Source: Pseudisothecium myosuroides (taxonomy: Eukaryota > Streptophyta > Bryopsida > Hypnales > Lembophyllaceae). From it: a stretch of 64,000 nt of DNA. The notes under the pieces are model-generated. The model did no database searches. It was not told the DNA's origin and saw only the letters and a program-made list of their open reading frames with translations. The translations under genes were made by a program, and so were the position numbers. The stretch covers positions 33,521,288 through 33,585,287 of the forward strand of contig OX637288.1 of assembly GCA_951799445.1 (NCBI GenBank). The letters run 5' to 3'. Position 1 is the first letter of the stretch. Each line of letters starts with the position of its first letter. Below are positions 48,749-59,581 of this stretch, in pieces.

Positions 48749-51700
48749 GTGCGTCGGGGGACATCCAAGGAGCATGTTCAAATTTTGCTGGCGGAGTCTG
48801 TGGACGTGCGCGGAGAACGACACTGCTATCTCGTGGTGGAGTGTGCGGAGCATTTCTTGGCGGAGGCGGTGCGCAAGCTTTCAGATCCAGTGCGCAAGAA
48901 GGACAAGGTGTTGGATTTCACCCGGCTCATCCAACAGGTTAGTTTGTCATAGTCAAGCCTCCAAAGCAGCATTTTGATTTTGTAGTTTTGACTCCATCTG
49001 TAAGGTTGATTTACTTCTTTGTTGTGGATTTCTGATTGCATAGAGCTGCGCGTTTGCTGTGGAGTTCAGCTTCTAGGCTTGGAAAGAATTGATGATCCCA
49101 TTCAAGCTTGTAGATTGCATCATTCTAGTACATGGATACAATGAATGTTTAGCACTCGCCTTCTTTGCAGCTGTAGGCTCTCCTCACGCATCGTAGTTGT
49201 CGGTTCATATGAACTGTAGACCCTAAAATGCTAAATAACCTTGATGTAGTTCACGAACTAGAGTTCAATGTGTATGGACTGCTGTGAGTGTTTGAATTGA
49301 AGCAAAGTGAAGTAAGGAATGGGAATGTTGCTCCCAAAGAGGAATGGAGTGAAGAGTTCATTGTATATTATTTAGTTAGACAGTACTCGTTTGTGAATGA
49401 TATTAGGAACATGGTTTGTGCAGGGATTTTATGACTATGATCAGACACGCTTGTTTTCTGTGCGATAGGCTACTTAGTCCGTCGCTTTAGAATGATTTAA
49501 GTTTACCTTCTCTTCAATTAAATTCACTTCGCTAGTCATGAAGAAACAAGTTAGGAGTTTGTGATTCTCAGTGAATGATTGAAGCTACAATTTCTTCTGC
49601 ATTTGAATTTCATGCCACAGTCTTTCGAAGAGCGGAAGGGCATTTCTGTAGTAGCTGAAAACAAGGCCGGACCCGTGCAAGCGGAAGCTACAATGGCAGC
49701 AGCTCCATCCCAGCGTACAGCAGACCTCCCAGTTTGGAAGGACCCGTAAGTTACTTTGAACTATATTCTCATTACTTTCCGTTTCTTGCTTGCAATGTCT
49801 ACGTTATAAACAATACCAATAATTAGGGTATGGCTATTTGCAATTGCATTGGTACGCACTTTGCTGAAAACGAGGGTAGTAGAGCCTCTGTCATGGTGGC
49901 TGTTATAAACATGGCCGAGAAATACGGTAGTACATATGCCGAGAAGAACACATGGTAATGAGTACGTGACTCTGTCACCGCAGATAGTGACCCTAAAACC
50001 GTGCATCGTGGGATCCCACGACAGGGCAGTCCCTGTGTAGATTCGAGCATCGTAGGATCCCTGACTTGAAACCCTAGCCGCCCACCACTGCGCGGCCACA
50101 CGAGTTTTAGGGTTTGTGGCCCATCGTGGGATCCCCCGATGATAAGATGTGAAGACGCAATCTAAACCCAGACCACAGGTTAGGCACAGACCAGGCAATG
50201 GATTAGTAACCCATCGTGGGATCCCCCGATGGAGGATAGTAAGGACCGCGTCTGACCCAGACTTAACAATTAGAAGGCCACCTACATAGAGCATTCAAGT
50301 ACTAAACCGTCGTGGGAAATCACGACGAGAGAGTCTAGCGTGGGTAGAGAAATTGAGATGAAGGCGCGTTAATAAATAGCGCTGATTATGTGAACAATCA
50401 ATCGTGGGATCCCACGACAGACAGTAGTTTCACAGATCATCACCGATCACCTTCTAAGATATTCCAATATCCATTCTATGTTATTTGGTGCCGTCGTCAT
50501 ATGCCGGGACGCCTTCAGTTAGTGAGTTGAGATGCAGTAACCACCTGCCCACTACTGTCCGTGAATGTAACCGATCGTGATATCCCACGACAACGGTAAT
50601 TTGTGAAACCAGATCATCAAAATGATCACGAAACCATTCCTTCGCTTTCATAACATCCGTCGTGGGATCCCATGACTAAGGATAAAAATTAAAGTTAGAA
50701 CGAGAATAATATCGCACCACCATCTGCTCTATCGGACAATGTAGAAACTAACATCTCTTTCTACCATGCTGCAGTGAAATGCAAGTCGACGAAGGTCCAG
50801 AAGAACTGACACCAAGGAAGCTTGGTACCTTCATCGACTGCTACATTACGTCTTTGGAGTACACAAGTCCACATCCACCACAAGCCTTTTTCCGATGCGA
50901 CGAGCAGATTACGCATTGGGGAATCGCCTGGAAAGCAGAGAGTGACGGCTCCGCCACTATTCTTCCCACGCTGGTGAATGGGACAATGGGGCACCCAACT
51001 GCCGGACTGAAGGTACTAGAAATGAAGGGGCTTGACGACGACACAGCGCTCCTAGTTGTAGAGGAGAAGGTTCCCCTTTCCGGGGAGATCATAACGTTTG
51101 GGCTGATCCTTGACTACGCGAAGTTCAGCCTCACTCTTTGCGAGTCTGTGACTGCAAGATCACATCTGATGTGCAAGGACACGTCTAAGCCTCGATGGAA
51201 GCCTAAGGAGCTGAAGAACCAGTGGGACATAATCCTGGAAGACTTAAGAGATACAAACGCTCCCCCGCAAGCCGTGACAGCGATTGCTCCCACGCCGTCC
51301 CCCCAAAAGAAGACCAGGAAGAGGAAGTCTGCAGTTGGAGCTCCCGGGGACGAAGTTGAAGCCGCAGCTGGGACATCCGGAAAGAAGAAAAAACCGGATA
51401 CCTCGCTTCCGCTTCACAGGGCTGTGGCTCTAGGGGAGGCAGACGTGAAGAAGATGACACCGGAAGAGATGAATAAGATGAGGACCCTGTACGAGAACTC
51501 TTTTGGTGGCCTGTACAAATGGGGCAGGAAACCAGTCTGTGACAGCAAAGGAGAGCTCATCCGCGTGCACTACGACTATCTGCACCAGGCACCTATAGCA
51601 CTGCTCGTGTACAGGGGAATTCAGGCAAAGCGGCTTGATTCGCTGACGAGGAAGGCACGAATCACACCTGATTATGACTCGGAGAACAGAGTCATAACAG

Positions 51701-54700
51701 TGCTTCCCCTTAAAGCGGGACCTTACGGCCCGGCGAAGGTAGTGTCGTACTATGAGAAGCAAGCGCCGAAAAAGGAGATCTTTGAAAACCCCAAGACGCA
51801 CTACTACATTATAGGGGGCCAACACACTGTCCAGGCATTCAAGGACCTGATTAGGCTTGGTGTGATTCCCGAGAAGGACAAGAAGCTCGCCTCCACCTTC
51901 AATATTTTACCTGTGTGGACGGACAAAGATCACCACGGAGACCTAGTGCACTTCTCGCGGGCGCTGAACCAAGATGTCGTCGGCGAACAGAAGGAGCAGA
52001 ACTTCACGAAGCAACTGCTGAACGCAAGAATCAAGTGGCGGAGTATGGGAAGTCCACAGCCAGCAATATTGGGCAGATCGCACTCAGTAGAGTACAATGT
52101 AAGAATGCTGCTAGAGTTGACATATTTTTTTTGGGGGGTCATCAGAGTGCGCTCTACCTGACCATCGTGGGATCTCCCGATGGTCCTGCACTACATCTCA
52201 GACCTTCATTACGTTAGAACCTCCTCATCGTGGGATCCCACGACTAAGTCCTGGATTTGCGATAAGGGGTAGTTCTACGTTAGAGTGCAGCCATCGTGAT
52301 ATCCCACGACTTTAACATATGAAATACCAGATAGCGCTAGTTTAGTTTTTTGTGCTGGCGGTTCAGTGCGTGGTGTTTTCAAATTGTGCATGTAGAAGAT
52401 AGTGGCTCATCGTGATATCTCACGACTGCCTGTTGCCTAAACGACTTCCTCGTGGTAACTGACTGATCGTGGTCCTCGCACGACTGTTTATTGGACTTCT
52501 TGTGTTCACGTGGTCTGTCTACGGATCGCGTACTGACTGTTACTCCTTTGTTGGGCAGGCGTTTCAGCCGTCGGTGGCAACAATATTTGCGGGAGCAAAG
52601 GCGAAAGACATCGCCGAACTGAGAATCCCTCTACTCTTCCTGGAGAACGACGCTGATGTTGAGAGATGGATCAAGATAGAGGAGAGATTCATGGCAGGTC
52701 TCCTTCCCGACGCGGCGGGGCTGGTCGATGTATCGGGGAGTACGGATCGCAAACCGTTGGCGGCAAACGACTTCAAGCCCCTTTACGGACTTAGACCGGA
52801 GGACATCAATTTCCTTGCAGATCAAGTCGAAGCCCAGGTTATTAGCATGAAGACCTCCGTCGCAAAGTCGAAATCACAGAGAGGTGGAAAACGCATCATC
52901 TCTCTTGCAGACGCCGGCGCCAAAATTCGGTTGGTCAGGGCGATGAAGAACGAACTCTTGTCACACTACAAGGGTCATCTGCTGCCGGCGAGGAGGGTAG
53001 AGTACGAGCCTTACCCGGACTCTTTGTGGGTCGAGTTTGCGACGGAAAGGAACATTCAGCACGAGGATGTGGAGATGTGGGTCAACAAGGCAATGGAAAC
53101 CCCTGCTGGAAAGAAGTGGTTGCAGGATCGGACGAAAAATCTCAACAGGACGTTCGACCCAGCTGACCTTCCGCAGTCGGTGATCCAAATGTGGGAGTCG
53201 TACTTCAAGCTGACGGCGGAGGAAGAATCGGTGCAGGCAAATGCACGTGGTTTTTCAGAGCACTATCTCTGTAAAACCATGGAGGAAAGCAGCTGGGACA
53301 TCAGCGCCACCTTGGCGGCAGGGGACGTCATAGCGTGGAGGGGAAAGAAGAAGCAGCACCTCTACATCTGGTTCATGTTCGAGTCAACGTCCTGCGGGTG
53401 TCGTGCCAAAATTCTTGAAGAGCGGAAGTTGAAGAGACTCTTTGACGCTCTGGAGTACTATGATCCGCAGGACCAGACAATCGTAGCCCGCTCTGCCGCC
53501 GTTCTCCTCACAGATGCCGAAGGGTTCCACATGATTGTGGCTCACATAGAGAAACGAAGGATGGAAGTGAAAGCTAGGTTGTGGGACTGGCACGTTGTGA
53601 ACTACATGGCAGGGCCCAAAGACTTCTTCCCTCAAGCTCCGGCCGGAGACGGGTACAATGTCTTTGTTGTCTTCATTTTTGGGCACAGCGAAGAGCACGA
53701 GCGGCGGACTTGCTTCAAAAGCTTCTTCCCGGGATTGGACCGCCTGACTCAGGTGTACAAGGCGGAAGATATGCCGGACGACTACCCTTACTGGCGTCGG
53801 CAGCAGATGCCGTATCTGAAGATCAGCAGTGCGTTGATTCTATTCGAAGGACTAGCTTGCAGCGACTATGTCTTTGTGAATGTCAACGGGGGTCCGGAGT
53901 TCACATATCTAGGCTTGGTATGCACTACAACGATTGTCTTTTCTTTTGTTCTTTTGATAATCTCATTTCGATTTCGGGGATTTGAATGTCACTAATTTCC
54001 GGTTGTTGTATTTCAGTATTCGGAAGGTGGTAAAGTGCTGGAAGTTGTCGATTCAGCGGAAGCGAAGACGTTAAGTCAGGTCTTCGCCAAGCAGATTTGG
54101 GACGACAAACATGCGCAGGCGGCACCCCTTCCTCTTCCGGAGGCCGGACACGAGGACGAGGAAGTTGAGAGTGATGATGACGATGCTGTACTCGAAGACA
54201 TCACCCAACACAGACCGGGTTCAGAAACAAGGTCGGTTGAGCACCCTAAGGTTAGTGTGCATTATTTGCTGAACCATCGTGATATCTCCGGACGTTGGGC
54301 AGCGTATATCTCTCGCATGCTAATCTGGGAGGGCAAACTGAGCTCAATTGTGGTGGGATATTGCCTTTCTCGCAGGCGAAATCTCCGACTCCCTCCCCCC
54401 GGCGAGAGCAGCTGATGGATGCGCCAAGTGGAGCAGAGGATGCAGACGATGTTCCCGAAGTTCATTCGGCGCAGGCGGAGCTGGCAGATCTGGCAGAGGA
54501 GCATGAGAGTACTCCAGAGCCGTCACCAGCTGAACGAATTGTAATTCCAATATCCAGCGGGTCGTCAGGCGAAGTGAATTCAGGTATCCAATTAACGGAC
54601 CCAAGGATATCCAAGAGGAAGCCGCTTAAGACGCCGGTCAAGGAACCCGACACCGCAATGGATACTGGGAGCACAAAGGCGGCCAAGCGAGCGCGGAAGA

Positions 54701-56798
54701 CAGCACTCGAGAATCGGAAGGGGGGGTCCTCCAAGTGGACTCCAAGTAAGTCGTTGGTGCAGCGCAAACAGTCGCTAGCGAAGCCGACTAGGAGTCCCAA
54801 TCCCGAAGCATCAGTCGTGGCAGAAGCGCTTCTGACTTGTGCCTTGGGACCGTTACCATCGAGGCCTGTGAAGTCGACTCAGCCGCAACAGGAGGATGCG
54901 CAGGCATCTCGTGCTTCAGGAGCTGACAAACAGCTTCTGGACCTCGACTTATTAACCCTGGAAGACACTCACCGACCAGCATCGGGGGATCCCACGATGA
55001 CGAACGAGTCACTGGTCAAGAGCGGGGAGGATGCTGCCGACCTCAGCGAGGGGAGGAATGAGTCGAAGGGGGATGATGACCACCTCGGATCGGGGGATCC
55101 CACGACGGGCCATGCATTACCTATGGAGACTGTGTTAGCTGTCTCTCGACGTGGTGCAGGGAGGGATGACCAAGGCCGAACACCGGGACCTGAAGGATCG
55201 GGGGATCCCACGATTGTTGAAGAGTCAGTGGTCTCAATTCATCATGGCGATCCGGCAGAGAGCGAGGGGGGTGAACATCAGGAAGGAGTGGTTGCATTGT
55301 CTTCGTCGGGGGATCCCACGACTGTGCGAGAGCGATTGCTCCCGCCGATGGGCATCACGGTTGCTGTACTGAACGACACCCTTGTTGACTTGGTCCCCCT
55401 GAGTCCCAAACCTGTTCCTGGAAGGAAGAGTAAACCTGTCATAGGGCGGGCGATGATTGTCGACATTGCTTCACTGGCCTCCAGTGTTCCACTGGAGGTT
55501 GCAGGAGAGGTGGTTCCTGATGACGGTGAGTGCCATTCTGACGAAGTGCTAGAGGCCATACCTTACGAGGCCGAAGAAATAATGAAGTTCTGTCTTGTTG
55601 ATCGTATGAGAGCATTTGGTCATTTACCGAGTCTAAACCACTATGGGAAGAAGCGTCTCGATAACAACAAGGATATTCATTTGGAATCCGTAAGGCGAGC
55701 GAACCGTTTCCTTTACAAGCCCGTCTTTAAATGGATATTTCAGGATGGTCCGCGTGCAGTGTATGATGGAGGGGATCCACCTGATGCAGACGAAGAGTGG
55801 GAGGCATTGGAAGGCGGCGTTAGAGGGAGGAGGGTGGTGGTGGCTTCGAGCGACGACGACCTTGAGCCGGGATCTTTCAGTGGTGACCAGGGGGAAAGAG
55901 GACCAGTGAGCGCCGACGAGAGAGGAAAGGGGCAAATGCTCGTCGAGAGGAGGGGGGAAGGATCAGTGAGCGGTGGCGAGAGGGAAAGAGGACGATTGGG
56001 CGACGAAAGGAGGGCGGAAGGGTCGCCAGCTTGTAGCGTCCGAGCTCCCACAGTTAACATGCCTACATTATTGTCAATGTACATACGAGATAACGAATCT
56101 TGAATTGGCCGGTCACTGACTCTGTGCTTCTCTTGTATTCTGCAGTTTTTCGAGTGCCTGCTGAACCGGTGGCGAAGTCGTCGAATCAGGTAGAAAAGCG
56201 GCGGTATTATGTGGTCTTCGACCTTAATGGAGTTCTTGTTCACAGGTCATTCAATGATTTGAACAGACGCGTCGTAACACTTCGACCGAATGTTGGTCAT
56301 TTACTTGACTTTGTGCACAGACATGCAAACATTGCATTCTGGAGCAGTATGACACCGGCAAATGTGACGAAGGTATTGAATCAAATGCTGCCGGGGACGT
56401 CTGTTAAGGCGAAGGATGTGCCTGTTCTCACGCAGGAAGACTGCACAAAGTCGTCCTACAGAGACCCCAATCACCCGGACAGGCCCTTCTTCCTCAAGGA
56501 TCTAAATCATTTCGCCACTAAGCTGGGTTTGAGGTCAACCGAGAATGTTCTCCTCGTTGATGACGATCCACTTAAGAACCTCCTGAATGATTGTCATAGC
56601 GCCATTTTCCCCCACAAATTTGATGGGGACTAGAGGGACCAGTACCTTGTGGGGGTGCTCAGTCCTTGGCTCGGAGGTCTGTTTAAGTCACAGGAAGCTG
56701 TGCCGGCGTATGTCAAGAAGCATCCGCTCCACAATGGTCTGCCACCGGCGGTCCCGTTGACCAGACCGGGCTCTGACATTTTGAGGGCAGTAATTTAG
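48749..56798 (+). CDS. Multidomain ParB-like and FCP1-like HAD protein of the 21-kb element
   Basis: Seven exons joined by consistent phase: from about 48749 to 48937, 49621-49745, 50775-52098, 52559-53917, 54017-54250, 54376-about 56032, and 56146-56798. The product is about 1,850 residues. The start is unresolved: a TGA at 48746-48748 closes exon 1 upstream and there is no ATG in that frame, so an earlier exon is likely. Residues about 105-546 contain a basic KKTRKRKSAVG-type stretch and, near residue 452, YYIIGGQHTVQAFKDL followed by HFSRALNQD. This resembles the ParB/sulfiredoxin-like fold (GGQHT in place of GERR or DGQHR). Exon 4 is Trp-rich and unrecognised. Exons 5-6 are acidic and low-complexity, with four SGDPT units encoded by palindromes. 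Exon 7 is an FCP1-like HAD domain: VFDLNGVLVHR, FWSSM, FLKDLNHF, LLVDDDPLKN. The nucleophile Asp is kept and the second Asp is Asn. A TAG at 56631-56633 interrupts HKFDGD and RDQYLVGVLSPWL, after which the frame runs to TAG 56796. The end of exon 6 is the weakest junction. Confidence 0.72.
50006..50675. repeat. Palindrome cluster in intron 2 of the ParB-like/HAD gene
   Basis: Eight copies: 50006-50021 and 50402-50417 perfect; 50050-50065 decayed; 50124-50139 and 50214-50229 (TCGTGGGATCCCCCGA); 50310-50325 (TCGTGGGAAATCACGA); 50575-50590 (TCGTGATATCCCACGA); 50660-50675 (one arm ends CCATGA). Most neighbours are 75-96 bp apart. Intron 2 spans 49746-50774 with GTAAGT and GCAG borders. Confidence 0.92.
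52165..52483. repeat. Palindrome cluster in intron 3 of the ParB-like/HAD gene
   Basis: Five copies at 52165-52180 (TCGTGGGATCTCCCGA), 52228-52243 (perfect), 52294-52309 (TCGTGATATCCCACGA), 52410-52425 (TCGTGATATCTCACGA) and 52467-52483 (decayed). They fill the 460-bp intron 52099-52558. Intron 5 (54251-54375) holds one more at 54277-54292. The 99-bp intron 4 has none. Confidence 0.92.
54982..55321 (+). repeat. Four in-frame palindromes at exact 108-bp spacing in exon 6
   Basis: TCGGGGGATCCCACGA at 54982, 55090, 55198 and 55306. Each is read as Ser-Gly-Asp-Pro-Thr in the ParB-like/HAD frame. The spacing is exactly 108 bp (36 codons) three times, yet the 92 bases between copies are not similar to each other. 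All four carry the same single-arm difference (GGG for TGG) from the commonest intronic form. Confidence 0.95.
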
Positions 56799-56827
56799 TT
56801 TTGGTTTCTCTTCCTCGACGGACTTCA

Positions 56828-58862
56828 TCGTGATATCTCACGATCTCCTTTTGGCGTGCATATTATTGCTTGTAGCTTAAAACTCTTGAACATACTGTAA
56901 ATATTGTAAATGCATTTTCGAAATACTGGACATTCTTTGTTTGTAGGAGGCATTGATTCTGCCTCGTAGTAAATGTGAAAATAAATTTTTTTCCTAAATG
57001 CCTTTGATTAAGATAATTATGAGTTTGAAGGGATCACCTCGACCTTGACTATTAATCCGCGTGCATGCACATCTAGAGATCTAATGGTATACCGTGGAAG
57101 TGGATTCTATCGGTAGATCGGACTGTTCTGGGCATTTATCCTTGTCTTTTAAATCTAATGTGAATGCATTTCCGGAGCATGACCCTCACTTAGAATTGTT
57201 TTCTTACTCTTGGTTTGCAGCTTTAATCTAAATTTGGTTCTGAAATTGTTTATCATATTACTCGGAAGAGTGGAATTTTTTGAACACTTCACTAGATTTT
57301 AACACTGGGCGTCATCATCTTGCGCGGCAAGCTTCATCAGGAGATCGCACGATACGACGTGACGTGTGAACTTTGAAATGTTGTTTCCGTCCTTGTATTG
57401 TCTTGTGTTTTTGTACTTGTGGATGACAGTGAAGTTGTAGTTGTGCTTCTACTGTTTGTTTGGGAGTTCTCCTGCAGTTCCGGTTTGCTGAAGTACGGAT
57501 TTGAAATTGATAATTTTGTCTTCTGTCTTCGGCTTGATCGGAAGATCTCACGATCATTTTCCCTTGCATCGAATTATTAGTCTTAGGCGGATTATGTAAT
57601 GTCCATTTTTGTTGCTTCAATCGAATGCAATTGAATTTCTACTGCGTAACTTCCTTTGCTTGAGTATTTTCGGTCTTCTAGTATGTCACCCTAAACCTTT
57701 TTTTGTATTTGACGCGAATTCTAAATCTGCATCCCTTGTTAGTGCTGTATTCTGGGCTGCAGTGACACCGTAGAAGTATTGCTAATTTCCTTGCACTATG
57801 CAGCAAATAAGACATTCAGTCGCTGTTCTTCAAATAACTACCCATGCGTATTTTCAATTAGCGGTTCTGTTGTATTGCATATTGGTCGGGGGATCTCACG
57901 ATCAATTGACGTCGTTTCTGTATGTACATGTCTGCGTACTGAGGCTTACTTGGTCTTTGCAGAAGGCGATGCTCTTAGTACTAACAGGGGATCTCTGCGT
58001 GAAGGGCGGTGTGGCGGATCTCCCACAGAATATCGAAATTCGGCCCGGCTTCCGTGGTCTTCTCCGACATTTCGTTCATGAAACTCACTATGGTTTATGG
58101 TCCGCAATGCAACCTTCAACACTGGCCGCTCTTCTTCGACGTATTCTACCGCCGGAAATTCTGTCAAGGTTTCTATTTTTTGCCGGGTCTGACAATCCAC
58201 GGAAGAACCAGGTGTATCCCCATCGTCGTGCAATACTGAAGACTGTCTTGAACATTCCTCGGACGCGCAGGGTACTCTTGAATAACAGTGTTGTAATGCT
58301 TGTCCTAGATCCTCTTGATTGGGAACGTCCGCACTTGCTTCGACCGGCGTTGCATGTGAGGGATGATGTAGGTCCTGTAGAGTTAGATCGTCCGCACATT
58401 ATAGCACCGCCTTTTGATTGGTCTTGGGCCCCAAAAAACATGTAGTTGGAAGCGGACTAGCTGGGTTATATATCACCTGTTTGTTGCATCCAAATGATTA
58501 TATAAGTGGCGAATCCACCTTTTCTATCTGACTGTGATTACACCTTACCAAATGTCTGTAATTGCATTATGTTGCTTCATCCATTCTTTTGTGTTATGTG
58601 ATACTTTGGGAAGTATCTTCTGAGCTCTCCCGATCTGTGATGTCGCATATTAATGCAACCCCGGATACAAATGTACCGCTTACAGCAAATGTCGAAGTTG
58701 ACATCATCTCAAATTCATTGATTTGTTCGAACACTCTATCCCGAAGGAGTATATTTCCTTGCACCGGGAAATCTCCAGACCACTTAGCATCCCAAAGCGA
58801 TTTAAATCTCCTTTGAACGGCATTACGGACTCATTGTACATACCATCGGGAAGATCTCCCGA
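56828..58862. repeat. Right subterminal palindrome cluster
   Basis: Copies at 56828-56843 (TCGTGATATCTCACGA), 57337-57352 (TCAGGAGATCGCACGA), 57538-57553 (TCGGAAGATCTCACGA), 57886-57901 (TCGGGGGATCTCACGA) and 58846-58862 (TCGGGAAGATCTCCCGA). Like the left subterminal cluster these favour an AGATCT centre. The last one is 43 bp inside the right terminal repeat. Confidence 0.88.
57963..58445 (+). pseudogene. Second, catalytically degenerate HAD-like exon
   Basis: The exon opens after TTTGCAG and reads LLVLTGDLCVKGG, then IRPGFRGLLRHFVHETHYGL, WSAMQPSTLAALLRRILP and VLLNNSVVMLVLDPLDW, ending APKNM and TAG at 58443. It aligns in order with the HAD domain of the preceding gene (LRPNVGHLLDFVH, FWSSMTPANVTKVL, VLLVDDDP). 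The nucleophile position is no longer an Asp in the expected place and the acidic pair of the last motif is lost (LLNN for LLVDD), so phosphatase activity is unlikely. No upstream exon was placed. It may be an alternative last exon, a separate gene or a decayed duplicate. Confidence 0.6.
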
Positions 58863-58904
58863 TGGACAGGACCTTCACAAAGTCCAGAATTCCCCGTAAA
58901 TTCC

Positions 58905-58925
58905 AGAAGTAGTTAAATATGGCAT
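58905..58925 (-). repeat. Right terminal inverted repeat of the 21-kb element
   Basis: 21 bases ending AGTTAAATATGGCAT, the exact reverse complement of 37782-37802. It is followed by CATA at 58926-58929, the target duplication. Confidence 0.9.
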
Positions 58926-58929
58926 CATA

Positions 58930-59581
58930 CTTGAAAAAACTTTTGACTGTGAAATTCCAAAATTTAAATCATTACAACCCTCATAAACTAGTACAATAGT
59001 CCTTTGGATTTTGTAGTTATCATTCTTTAGACATTTTTGTAATTTTTTGAAGATTGAATTTTCTAAAATGCTTTCAAAATTCCATAATTTAAAAAAAAAA
59101 TGCAATTTTATTTCAAAAAACAATGTTTTCAACTCATTTACAGCGGCAATATGGAGGATATAAAGTGAAGAATTTTGAAATTTCAATGCATGGTCGTGTT
59201 CAAGCCCATCCTTAAAGGACAACGTTTTATTTGAATCATTGACAATTTAACCTTGTAAAGACTAGAGGATAGTCAAGATTTCCAAAATTGTAAAGATGTA
59301 TTCTAAAATGCAACTTAGAATAATAATTCAATTATGACTTTCAAATAATAGTTTTAGAATACAATTCATAGATAACATCCTTAAGATTAGATCAACTTGT
59401 ATACAAATCAATATTTTTCAATAAAATTTGAAGCCAAAAATTGAAAATCCCTTCTAAAATCGATTGTAGATTGAATATTTGTGATTTTCTCAAGAAAGTT
59501 TATCCAATAGGTTCAAAATGTTAACTTCAAAATCATGGTGGTATTTGAGGATGTTTATTTTATTTTTTTATTCAAGTATTT
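58930..59581. other. AT-rich DNA right of the large element
   Basis: No gene was recognised. A lone TTAACCTTGTAAAG at about 59247-59260 resembles the end of the 35525 element but has no visible partner. Confidence 0.5.

Larger units (their letters stand above)
37782..58925. mobile_element. 21.1-kb DNA transposon (Sola-like) with dispersed palindromes
   Basis: Bounded by a perfect 21-bp inverted repeat (37782-37802 and 58905-58925, beginning ATGCCATATTTAACTACTTC) and by the direct repeat CATA (37778-37781 and 58926-58929). It carries a DUF7869-type DDE-like transposase gene on the minus strand, a seven-exon ParB-like/HAD gene on the plus strand, and a second degenerate HAD exon. About 38 copies of a 16-bp palindrome lie inside these boundaries and none was seen outside. 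The coding parts are clearly richer in GC than the flanking DNA. The 4-bp duplication and the D, DN and GHTH..D signature suggest a relative of the Sola superfamily, which is inference. The spacer 43.5-48.4 kb contains nested repeats. Confidence 0.88.

Noticed and set aside
48419..48977. Several overlapping 80-130 residue frames in the GC-rich segment
   Set aside because: They are mutually overlapping, lack recognisable domains and follow from the local GC content. Only the frame that splices in phase to exon 2 was kept.
52469..52558. Start of the 53-kb exon taken as a new gene with a hydrophobic N-terminus
   Set aside because: The segment before 52559 is intron sequence with palindromes. 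A GGGCAG acceptor and phase match with the previous exon show that the true exon begins at 52559.
39261..56798. Nuclear genetic code with TAG read as Gln
   Set aside because: carA has no internal TAG and ends in TGA. Deamination of CAG in methylated transposon DNA explains the TAGs more simply. It is kept only as an alternative to test.
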